DNA of 64,000 nt from Nitrosarchaeum sp. (GTDB taxonomy: Archaea > Thermoproteota > Nitrososphaeria > Nitrososphaerales > Nitrosopumilaceae): positions 62,001 to 126,000 of the forward strand of contig JAIOOR010000005.1 of assembly GCA_021414365.1 (NCBI GenBank), given 5' to 3'. This document shows, piece after piece, positions 57,382-64,000 of the stretch (its first letter is position 1; every line of letters starts with the position of its first letter). The position numbers were made by a program, and so were the translations under genes. The notes under the pieces are model-generated. The model ran no database searches. It was given only the letters and a program-made list of their open reading frames with translations, and was not told where the DNA came from.

Positions 57382-59166
57382 ATGTTAAAATTTCAGGGTA
57401 AAATTGCGCTAGTGACAGGTAGTGGAACTGGAATAGGACAAGCCATTGCCAAAAAATTTATCGAAAATGGAGCTAGTGTAATAATCCTTGGAAGAAGAAA
57501 AGAGCCATTAGAAGAAACATCAGTAATTCTAAAAGAAATAATTTCCAAAGTAAGCAGCGGGGCATTTGTAAGAATTTTCTCAGGTGTTGATGTTAGTGAT
57601 GAAACTGGAATAAACGATATGTTTGACACTTTAAAAAAAGAAAATATCACAGTGGATTACATAATTAATAATGCAGGAGTTTCAGGTCCTGTCACTTGTT
57701 TTGCAAATGCATCACTAGAGGAATTCAAAAGTACGGTAGATATTCACTTGACTGGAACATTTTGGGGTTCTGTTCAAGCACTAAAAGTAATGAAAGAAAA
57801 TGGAAAGATTGTAACAATATCGACATTTTTCACAGAAGAGAGACCTCTTGAGCAAAGACCATACAGATTCAGAAGTCCATACACTGCATCACAAGGTGCA
57901 AAAAATAGACTAGTTGAAGCAATGTCTTGGGAATTAACAGATAAAAAAATCATATCAATTGGAACAAATCCAGGGCCAGTACACTCAGATAGAATTTACA
58001 AAACAGTGTATCCAAAAGCAGCAGCCGAGTTTTTGAGAGTTAGTGGTTTTGAAGACTTGACACCAGTTCAAGTAGAGGCTGCAAATAAAGAACTATTTCC
58101 CCTATTAGGTGAAGATGAAAAAATTGTAAAAGATGGAATTGTAAAAGCATCACAAAATCTAGCACAAGAAATGGGCAAAGATGCAGGAAAACTAACTACA
58201 ACAATAACTAATTTACTAAATAAGATTCAAAGTATTGCAGAGAAAGTTCAAAAAAATACATCACATATGATTGCAGACCAGCAATTCTTATCTCAAGGAC
58301 AAGTTGCAGAAGCAGTTTTGAATCTGTGTGATGATGAGATTGGAAAAATGCTAAATGGTAAAATAATTCCTGGAGATAGAGTGTTTTATCCAGTTAAACC
58401 ACATATTGGCACCACTACACCAGGAGTCCACCAACCAGATTTTACTGGAAGATCAGTAGTATTTACAATTGATGCCACTGAAAAATCAGATGCATTGAGA
58501 GTTGAATATTTAGCACAACACGTGACAAAAAATGGCGGTAAAGTTGCATGCTTTATCTCAGAATCAACTCCAAAAGAATTACAAGAATACATTAGCGGAA
58601 AATTCCATTCTCACATAGTAAATCTAAAAAATCCAGAAGAGATACAAAAATGGTTAAACACTGCAAATACCAATCTTGGAAGCATCATAGTAGTAGTTCA
58701 TATCACTGGAAAACTTCCAAATATTTCAAAACTAATAGAACTATCAAGGGCCAAATGGCAAGAACTAATTGAAAAATTCATCACCACTCCTGCCACGGTT
58801 GGACAGAAAGTACTAGGACAGTTTGTTCCAGGTGGGGATAAGGATCCACGACTATACAAAGATGCAAAAGGTGCAATGATGATAATTGGACCGGACCTAC
58901 CAGTAGGGGCCAAAGTCACAGGATTGCAAAGAGCACAAGTTGAAGTATTTAGAGGAGCACTAAGGCCATTTACAACTACAGTAAACCAAGAGCTAAGTGA
59001 TGTACTTAATTCAAAGATTAGAATATTCTCCATATTTCCAGGCTCGGTTACAGGTTCAGAACCAAACAATGAGAGAATTGCTCAAGCATTAAACTTCCTA
59101 GTATCAGACAATGCTGTAGATTCATCGGAAGTAACATTTTGTGTTGATGAATCAAGACTAGGATGA
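57382..59166 (+). CDS. Double short-chain-dehydrogenase-like protein
   Basis: The 594-residue protein joins two Rossmann SDR-like halves. The first half has the cofactor motif VTGSGTGIGQAIAKKF and NNAGVSGPV. At the active site, PYTASQGAKNRL has Tyr but Gln where the YxxxK Lys is expected. The second half (from about 350) keeps SDR shape (VFTIDATEKSDALR…) but lacks an obvious TGxxxGIG. A linker with many Lys/Gln residues joins them. NAD(P)H reduction of a CoA- or acyl-linked substrate is possible, as in carbon-fixation enzymes. The missing Lys casts doubt on standard catalysis. It is coupled to the following gene (ATGA overlap). Confidence 0.8.
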   Translation: MLKFQGKIALVTGSGTGIGQAIAKKFIENGASVIILGRRKEPLEETSVILKEIISKVSSGAFVRIFSGVDVSDETGINDMFDTLKKENITVDYIINNAGVSGPVTCFANASLEEFKSTVDIHLTGTFWGSVQALKVMKENGKIVTISTFFTEERPLEQRPYRFRSPYTASQGAKNRLVEAMSWELTDKKIISIGTNPGPVHSDRIYKTVYPKAAAEFLRVSGFEDLTPVQVEAANKELFPLLGEDEKIVKDGIVKASQNLAQEMGKDAGKLTTTITNLLNKIQSIAEKVQKNTSHMIADQQFLSQGQVAEAVLNLCDDEIGKMLNGKIIPGDRVFYPVKPHIGTTTPGVHQPDFTGRSVVFTIDATEKSDALRVEYLAQHVTKNGGKVACFISESTPKELQEYISGKFHSHIVNLKNPEEIQKWLNTANTNLGSIIVVVHITGKLPNISKLIELSRAKWQELIEKFITTPATVGQKVLGQFVPGGDKDPRLYKDAKGAMMIIGPDLPVGAKVTGLQRAQVEVFRGALRPFTTTVNQELSDVLNSKIRIFSIFPGSVTGSEPNNERIAQALNFLVSDNAVDSSEVTFCVDESRLG

Positions 59167-59615
59167 AAAAATTCTCTGAGATTAAAGTTGGAGATGAATT
59201 TTTTTCCACATGTAGTATTTCAGAAAAAGAACTAGAAGAATATTTCAAATTCTCTAGAGTGAAAAATGCATTTTTAGAAGATATGAAAAGCGCCAAACAA
59301 AAAATTGTTTCAGGCAGAGCAATTTTATCAAGAATGGAGGGAGAATTTACTAGACTCAGTCAGATTTATGGAAATCACATAATATTTGTTGGAACTGATG
59401 GAGATTCAGAATGGGAAAACAGGAGTAGTAGATTTCTAAAGCCATTATACACAGACGAGGTATTAAAAATTAAATTCACAGTTTCTGCAAAAGAAGAAAA
59501 TGATGAAGAATTTGGAAAAATTGCAGTAAACTATGAGGGAACAAAGCAAGATGGAGAAATTGTTGTAATATCAAAGAAAAATTGGTATAGAATGAAAAAA
59601 ATAGTTTCAAAATAA
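59163..59615 (+). CDS. MaoC/hotdog-like protein coupled to the SDR gene
   Basis: The 150-residue protein starts EIKVGDEFFSTCSISEKELE, typical of MaoC-like hydratases, and continues FKFSRVKNAFLED and VSGRAILSRMEGEFTRL, then SSRFLKPLYTDEVLKIKFTV, a good hotdog layout. The usual D-x-N-P-x-H dyad is not found (SRVKNAFLED instead), so hydratase activity may be lost or changed. The start overlaps the end of the SDR gene by four bases, suggesting a joint enzyme complex. Confidence 0.7.
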   Translation: MKKFSEIKVGDEFFSTCSISEKELEEYFKFSRVKNAFLEDMKSAKQKIVSGRAILSRMEGEFTRLSQIYGNHIIFVGTDGDSEWENRSSRFLKPLYTDEVLKIKFTVSAKEENDEEFGKIAVNYEGTKQDGEIVVISKKNWYRMKKIVSK

Positions 59616-59678
59616 AGCTAAAGAACACAAGTACGCTTTGGAAAATATAGTTAAAATAGTGATTTGAGAAATACCATT

Positions 59679-59933
59679 ATGAAAATAACTGAAATAAAAG
59701 TAGATGATAGTCAAACAGGTTATTATTGGATACAGATTTTTGTCAAAAACCAAAGAGAGGCATTTTCGTTAAGAGAGCAAATATTACAAGATCAAGAAAT
59801 CAAAGAGAGACTTCACAGTGCAATAAAAGAAAGTCAACAGATTGTATCCAACTCCCAAATTGAGATCGAAGTAGTAATTCACAATATGCTCATAGAAAAA
59901 CTTCGATCTATCTTAGATGTCAAAGTATCATAA
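59679..59933 (+). CDS. Hypothetical protein
   Basis: The ATG at 59679 gives 84 residues starting MKITEIKVDDSQTGYYWIQI; an earlier start at 59664 adds five. It has one beta hairpin, then a long charged helix (FSLREQILQDQEIKERLHSA) and a final beta segment. No family recognised. Confidence 0.6.
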   Translation: MKITEIKVDDSQTGYYWIQIFVKNQREAFSLREQILQDQEIKERLHSAIKESQQIVSNSQIEIEVVIHNMLIEKLRSILDVKVS

Positions 59934-60055
59934 TTGGACATCATAAAATATTTCAAATAACCAAGAAATAATCAAAGTCAAATCTTAAACTATTTTATCA
60001 AAGCGACTGACAATTTTGTAGTAATGGTTTAATGGCATTATTATGAATTCATTTC

Positions 60056-60145
60056 ATGAGTTTTGATTGCAGCTGCACCATCGATGACTATGGAGAATTG
60101 GTCTTAGAATGTGATGAACACAGAGAAGCTAATTTTATGAAGTAG
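60056..60145 (+). CDS. 29-residue Cys-containing small protein
   Basis: The ATG frame MSFDCSCTIDDYGELVLECD, then EHREANFMK, has a CxC and a CxxH, enough for one zinc or a disulfide. It may be a micro-protein. No homologue recognised. Confidence 0.4.
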   Translation: MSFDCSCTIDDYGELVLECDEHREANFMK

Positions 60146-60418
60146 ATTTTATGATGCCTCCTCAAAAGTGGAGGCAAATGAAATGCGTTAACTAGTTTAT
60201 GTGAGCTATTTGCCTTCCAGCTAACACCGCGAGATATCCCTGACTCAATGAGTGCACAGATACAAAACAGTGTATTAAAAAACAAAGACAAAATAAAGTT
60301 ACTTTTTAGTAAATTCTTATAATACACCTAATTATAGTATAAAAATACATTAAATTTATCATAATATTAAAAATTTTATAAATTTTAAGATATTTTTATA
60401 GAATTTATGATTTTAAAA
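60146..60418. other. Non-coding stretch with hairpins
   Basis: GCCTCC (60156-60161) and GGAGGC (60170-60175) form a six-pair stem; GGAGGCAAAT can instead pair with ATTTGCCTTCC-like bases near 60,206-60,216. ACTCAATGAGT (about 60,242) is another small hairpin. The stretch then becomes AT-rich. It could encode a small RNA on the plus strand. No gene was supported. Confidence 0.35.
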
Positions 60419-60556
60419 CTATTCGTCTGATTCTTCGTAGGCTTCATCTTGTTCATAATTTTCTTTTAGTTCTAATTGATGATCTTCTTCTTTCATTTCC
60501 TCTTGTTCTACTTTTTTCCATTCTTTTTCAATTTCTTTAGGTTTTTTTGCAGCCAT
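60419..60556 (-). CDS. 45-residue highly charged small protein
   Basis: The ATG at 60556 gives MAAKKPKEIEKEWKKVEQEE followed by an acidic tail ending EAYEESDE. It forms one long charged helix. Such small acidic helical proteins occur in Thaumarchaeota; function unknown. The T-rich terminal region fits a gene end. Confidence 0.55.
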   Translation of the reverse strand: MAAKKPKEIEKEWKKVEQEEMKEEDHQLELKENYEQDEAYEESDE

Positions 60557-60627
60557 TACCCATCATACTAAAACTGAACATATTAGAGAATCCATAATTT
60601 TCAACTTTGATATTATCCTAAAAAGGC

Positions 60628-61404
60628 TCAGATTCCAATTAAAAATAAATTTTCAGACGCAGAATCAAAAAACAATTTGATTGCAGCTATGATAATTATT
60701 GTAGATACAAGAATTTGTAGATATCGTTCTTTGATATCTAAAGACAAACGTGCGCCAACAATTCCTCCACCAAAGGCTCCCACAGATAGCAAACCAGCTT
60801 GGATAAAATCAGGATGACCTAAAACACTATGAACTATAATTCCAGATAGAGATGCAAATAGTAAAATGAATTGTGATGTAGGTGCAGCTTTTTTCATAGT
60901 CATTCCTATTCCTACTACCATTAATGGTACGAATATTATTCCTCCACCTACTCCGAAAAATGAGGAAATAATTCCTGCAAAAAAGCTTGCAGCAACTACA
61001 AAAACAAACATTTGTTTTGTTAGATTTTTTTCTTTTGTTTCAATTTTTTTTCTCAAATAAATATAGATTGCCGAAGATATTAGGACTAGTCCAAATAATA
61101 TTTTAAAAATTGCAGGAGTTACATCACTTGAAAGATATGCTCCCACAACAGTTCCAGGAATTGATAAGAGTCCAAGTTTCAATCCTAATGAATATTCAAT
61201 TCGTTTTTGACGTGAATATGAGACTGTAGAACCAATCGCATTGCTAAAAGCTGCAAAAAGACTGTTACTGGCAGCTAGAGTTGGAGAAAATCCAAAAAAA
61301 GTCAAAACTGGAACTACAATGATTCCACCTCCAAGACCAATCATAGAGCCAAGTATTCCAGCTACAAATCCTAGTGGAATCATCCAAAGTTGATCAATCA
61401 TCAA
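60628..61404 (-). CDS. TauE/SafE-type membrane transporter
   Basis: The 258-residue membrane protein has about eight helices and the duplicated motifs of the sulfite exporter TauE/SafE family: GSMIGLGGGIIVVPVLTFFG, then ASNSLFAAFSNAIGS and SSFFGVGGGIIFVPLMVV. Members export organic sulfur or carboxylic acids. The substrate here is unknown. It stands alone on the minus strand. Confidence 0.93.
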   Translation of the reverse strand: MMIDQLWMIPLGFVAGILGSMIGLGGGIIVVPVLTFFGFSPTLAASNSLFAAFSNAIGSTVSYSRQKRIEYSLGLKLGLLSIPGTVVGAYLSSDVTPAIFKILFGLVLISSAIYIYLRKKIETKEKNLTKQMFVFVVAASFFAGIISSFFGVGGGIIFVPLMVVGIGMTMKKAAPTSQFILLFASLSGIIVHSVLGHPDFIQAGLLSVGAFGGGIVGARLSLDIKERYLQILVSTIIIIAAIKLFFDSASENLFLIGI

Positions 61405-61440
61405 AATCCCCTATCATACATGTTCACGTATACCTTGAAT

Positions 61441-62106
61441 TCAGTTTGTTATAATAAATTTCCAAAGATATCCTTTGGTGTTTGTAGTGATTTCCAAGAA
61501 TAGTTGTTTTTTAGCCAATCCATCTATTTGAGAAGTACTAGTAGTATGTTTGCCCTCAAGATGGTGCGACTTGGCTGCATCAACCCAAGCAGAGACAGTG
61601 GTCAAACCGCCTGGTTTTTGGGCTTGCCAGCAATCACATACGAGTGATTCAACCATTGTTTGATAAACGGTTTTAACAGAATCTAATTGTGTCATAAAGG
61701 GATCTGTTTGAATTACTCCCAATACAGTATTTGGAGAATCCTTACTACCAGTCATGTGAATATTTCCTAGAAATTTACCTTCAGAGTCTTTTAGTTCAGT
61801 TGAAGTGCAATACTCTACAGAGTTTTGTTTGACATCATCTCCATAGAAAATACAATATTTTGAAATAGAATCACCTGAGAATTTCAGTGGGCTTGACATC
61901 GATATTCCTTTTGAAGATAATACAGATTTCATAATAGAATTAGAATTCACATAAGAGAAAGTAGTTTTATTAGAAGGAATTTCATTAACTGGTGTGGGGT
62001 TTTCATTTAGCGGGATTGGTTTTTGAGTAAGTGTAAATGCGATTGCCAAGATAATAATTGCAGCAGCAATTCCAACAACAACAGGTAATAGAATCGTCTT
62101 TTTCAT
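61441..62106 (-). CDS. Membrane-anchored secreted protein
   Basis: The 221-residue protein has an N-terminal membrane helix (VVVGIAAAIIILAIAFTL), a Pro/Asn linker (KPIPLNENPTPVNEIPSN) and an outer beta-rich domain. Four Cys (YCIFYG, EYCTSTE, VCDCWQ) suggest disulfides. No family recognised. Confidence 0.65.
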   Translation of the reverse strand: MKKTILLPVVVGIAAAIIILAIAFTLTQKPIPLNENPTPVNEIPSNKTTFSYVNSNSIMKSVLSSKGISMSSPLKFSGDSISKYCIFYGDDVKQNSVEYCTSTELKDSEGKFLGNIHMTGSKDSPNTVLGVIQTDPFMTQLDSVKTVYQTMVESLVCDCWQAQKPGGLTTVSAWVDAAKSHHLEGKHTTSTSQIDGLAKKQLFLEITTNTKGYLWKFIITN

Positions 62107-62149
62107 TTTATTGATTCATTCTATCATTATAAAATAAGGTTTTGCAATT

Positions 62150-62641
62150 CTAAATGGAAATTACAGTTAGCTTGGAATCTTTTGTAATGTTATATTTATC
62201 TACAAATCCAGAAGTCACTTCAATGATATACAGTGCTTTAGCGTCAGGAACGATACTTTGACAAGTCATGGTTTCAAGTGCAGTCTTGCAGGGTTGAATG
62301 TCTTTTTCGATATGCACTACATAGCCATCTTGATCAAACCAAATCATATCCAGTGGAAATTTCATATTTAGCATCCAAAGAGAATAGAGATCTGACTTTT
62401 CAAAAACAAAAATCATTCCTTGATTATATGGAAGTTGGTCTTGAAACATCAATCCACGTACACGTCTAGGTTCAGTATCAGCAATTTGGACTTGTAATGG
62501 AACATTATCTATTTTGACAGTGCCAGTTGGAAATTTGACTGACTCTAATTTACTATCACTTGGAATTGACAGTACTCCAGCAATTCCAATAATAACTGCC
62601 GCAAGTATAATAGGTATTAGAATTTGCGTTCTAGTTGCCAT
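62150..62641 (-). CDS. DUF192 family protein
   Basis: The 163-residue protein has a signal anchor (IPIILAAVIIGIAGVLS) and the DUF192 domain: RVRGLMFQDQLPYNQGMIFV, LWMLNMKFPLDMIWFDQDGY and ALYIIEVTSGFVDKYNIT. DUF192 proteins are small secreted beta proteins of unknown activity. It starts 43 bases after the previous gene. Confidence 0.9.
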   Translation of the reverse strand: MATRTQILIPIILAAVIIGIAGVLSIPSDSKLESVKFPTGTVKIDNVPLQVQIADTEPRRVRGLMFQDQLPYNQGMIFVFEKSDLYSLWMLNMKFPLDMIWFDQDGYVVHIEKDIQPCKTALETMTCQSIVPDAKALYIIEVTSGFVDKYNITKDSKLTVISI

Positions 62642-63039
62642 GATTGATAGTATTTTTTCCTTTTAAAATAGTAATAGGAAATTAAACAAAACAGTACATA
62701 GTTTTGTAGACATATTTAGAAAAATCAATCAACGAGGAAATTTGGATTCCAAAAACAAACTTTGAGTGCTTCCACCCTTTTTTGTTTTCATTCCTTACTG
62801 TCCTAAAATGACAGTTCCTCGTCATATAACATATTACTAAATAATATTAAAGTGATTTGACTGAGATACATTACATTTGTACAGAAATTTAACATAATAT
62901 CGATTAAATAATAAAAAATAATGATTGATAAAATGTATAATTATTCAAATAATATAACCAAATATTTATGCTAAATTAATAACAATAATATAAATTTCAA
63001 TGTTAAATCTTAAATAGTTGAATTAATTATACTGTGTGT
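62642..63039. other. AT-rich intergenic region
   Basis: No gene was supported here. ACTGTC and GACAGT (62797-62802 and 62810-62815) form a six-pair hairpin; the rest is AT-rich. TTAAATA (63010-63016) could be the TATA box for the RNA candidate that starts near 63,040. Confidence 0.5.
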
Positions 63040-63168
63040 TGTCGAAACCAACTTCGACTGAATAAATTGCGTGACCCTGTAGAACAAAACAAGGCAATCA
63101 GGCGTTTAACGTCCTGACCACGAGAGGAAATCTCTCTATGTCCTACAATTGAGGGTTACGCCTTTTTT
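63040..63168 (+). ncRNA. Structured RNA candidate with TATA box and poly-T end
   Basis: A GUCGAA/UUCGAC hairpin (63041-63058) is followed by a 10-pair stem GCGTGACCCT (63069-63078) / AGGGTTACGC (63152-63161). Inside it are TGTAG/CTACA, a CAGGCG...CGTCCTG hairpin and a GAGAG...CTCTC hairpin, forming a multibranch structure. CTTTTTT follows directly (63161-63167), an archaeal-type terminator, and TTAAATA lies 24-30 bases upstream. I do not recognise 5S, SRP or RNase P motifs in it. Confidence 0.6.
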
Positions 63169-63184
63169 GTTAATTAAAGTAAAA

Positions 63185-63372
63185 TTCCGATCAAAGAAAG
63201 GAGGATCCTATTTTTATTGTTGAAACGCGTATTAGTATCGGAAAGCTGACACACTATTCTATTGTCAAATAGTGGCATCAGTTTGCCGGTCTTTGCTTAC
63301 TTGCATGACTGCGCAAAGGATGGTCCGCAAAAAGTCAGCTTCCAAATTTTACGATAGATGAGAAATTTTTTA
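63185..63372 (+). ncRNA. Second structured RNA candidate
   Basis: TTCCGAT (63185-63191) pairs with ATCGGAA (63237-63243). A longer stem AAGCTGAC (63243-63250) / GTCAGCTT (63334-63341) encloses two hairpins: CACTATT (63252-63258) with AATAGTG (63268-63274), and TTTGC/GCAAA plus CTTTGC/GCAAAG (63282-63331). It ends near a T run (63363-63372). The three-way junction looks like a stable functional RNA; identity unknown. Confidence 0.5.
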
Positions 63373-63404
63373 ATAGTAATTGCAATCACAGAACAAACCA
63401 AGGT

Positions 63405-64000
63405 GTGATAAAATTTACAGATTCATTTTTAGAGACAGTAAATATTTTGTTAGATTTGCAAGTAGGCGACACATCAAGATTAGAGCACATTAAAAAAATG
63501 ATTTTAGAAGATAAAGCACTTTACACAAGTGATCAACAATATGTTCAAAGTCTTGCAAAATCATACAATATAGAACATCAAAAACCAGTGAATGAACCAC
63601 AATCAAAATTAGTCAATTGTCGTACATGTAGTAGTAGCATCCCAGAATCAGCAAAATATTGTCCCTTATGTGGAACTGGACAAAAAAGCGATGGACATTC
63701 TAGAGTAAAAAAATTCAATCCATTGCATTTAATTCCCAAACCAAGATCATATCAGATTCTAGCTATTATTGGAGCACTGACTGCAATGATACCAGTGTTA
63801 TTCATAGTTGCAAGAATGGATCCATTATTATTTGCAATAGAATACGATACAGGAAGAGATCTCTCAGACATTGCAGGAGTTTTTGTATCTTTAGGAATAA
63901 TATCAAGTGTGTTGAGTGTAATTGCAGTAGCAATTACTTTTGTAGTTAAAAACCCAAAGAAGGTTGGAAGAATATTATTTTTTATTGCGTTTGCAATTTT
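63405..64000 (+). CDS. Zinc-ribbon membrane protein, partial
   Basis: The GTG at 63405 opens a frame that runs off the right edge (198 residues visible). An N-terminal helical part (FTDSFLETVNILLDLQVGDT) is followed by a zinc ribbon (NCRTCSSSIPESAKYCPLCG) and at least three membrane helices (ILAIIGALTAMIPVLFIVAR…). Such zinc-ribbon membrane proteins are common but uncharacterised in Archaea. Confidence 0.8.
   Translation, partial: MIKFTDSFLETVNILLDLQVGDTSRLEHIKKMILEDKALYTSDQQYVQSLAKSYNIEHQKPVNEPQSKLVNCRTCSSSIPESAKYCPLCGTGQKSDGHSRVKKFNPLHLIPKPRSYQILAIIGALTAMIPVLFIVARMDPLLFAIEYDTGRDLSDIAGVFVSLGIISSVLSVIAVAITFVVKNPKKVGRILFFIAFAI

Noticed and set aside
60088-60327. Minus-strand 79-codon frame
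   Set aside because: It crosses the hairpins and the 29-residue plus-strand frame and lacks any domain pattern.
63040-63372. SRP RNA or RNase P RNA
   Set aside because: No GGAAG/AGCAG-type SRP helix-8 motif and no RNase P CR-I/CR-V core sequence could be seen, and two separate closing stems and a poly-T break argue against one long RNA.

Overview
The window comes from an ammonia-oxidising thaumarchaeon (Nitrososphaerota), most likely of the Nitrosopumilus/Nitrosarchaeum group. The evidence is an AT-rich genome with an archaeal 16S-23S rRNA operon that has no tRNA in its spacer, an unlinked 5S, thaumarchaeal TFB, EF-1alpha, Rpo12 and fructose-1,6-bisphosphate aldolase/phosphatase, a 3-hydroxybutyryl-CoA dehydrogenase of the type used in the 3-hydroxypropionate/4-hydroxybutyrate cycle, a class III PHA synthase locus, a DnaJ-ferredoxin fusion and many small zinc-ribbon proteins. 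No tRNA gene was recognised.

Layout. (1) 1-13,700: an accessory block that looks like one end of an integrated mobile element. A tyrosine recombinase (12,422-13,696) is followed by about 16 co-oriented minus-strand genes, many joined by ATGA or TGATG overlaps: small zinc proteins, a winged-helix protein, a possible conjugation-ATPase N-terminal-like protein, a secreted cupredoxin-plus-nuclease protein, a TFIIB-like factor, a ParB-like protein, a FlaF/FlaG-like pilus component, two large secreted proteins, a prepilin peptidase and the start of a probable secretion ATPase that leaves the window. Read together, this is a type IV pilus or conjugation-like apparatus carried by an integrated element. 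Its mRNA carries two strong hairpins at start codons. One buries the AGGAGG ribosome binding site of the first gene; the other, a 14-bp stem, abuts the pilus gene. (2) 13,750-28,800: core genes, including CoA-binding protein, biotin ligase, a TPR metalloprotease, TFB and phosphoribosyltransferase; a polyhydroxyalkanoate locus (phaE-phaC facing phasin and an AbrB-type protein, plus a hydrolase); then universal stress protein, MsrA, methyltransferase and RDD protein. (3) 28,841-33,966: the rRNA operon on the minus strand with its processing stems, followed by three tandem 43-bp terminator-like repeats.

(4) 33,967-44,800: a GSA-aminotransferase-like enzyme, TPR, cupins, DnaJ-ferredoxin and HIT protein, then a five-gene minus-strand cluster (winged helix, membrane protein, ABC ATPase, large extracytoplasmic protein, MacB-type permease). 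(5) 44,970-59,700: a histidine kinase that has lost its amino terminus, 3-hydroxybutyryl-CoA dehydrogenase, zinc proteins, rpoP, rpsJ, EF-1alpha, FBP aldolase/phosphatase, DNA ligase, a PhoU-like protein, tRNA-splicing endonuclease and a double short-chain-dehydrogenase protein coupled to a hotdog-like protein. (6) 59,700-64,000: small proteins, a TauE/SafE exporter, a DUF192 protein and two well-structured, unidentified RNA candidates near the right edge.

The strongest leads are the mobile pilus element with its leader hairpins and upstream CCCCGTCGTGAT repeats, the two structured RNAs at 63,040-63,372, and the triple repeat behind 23S rRNA.
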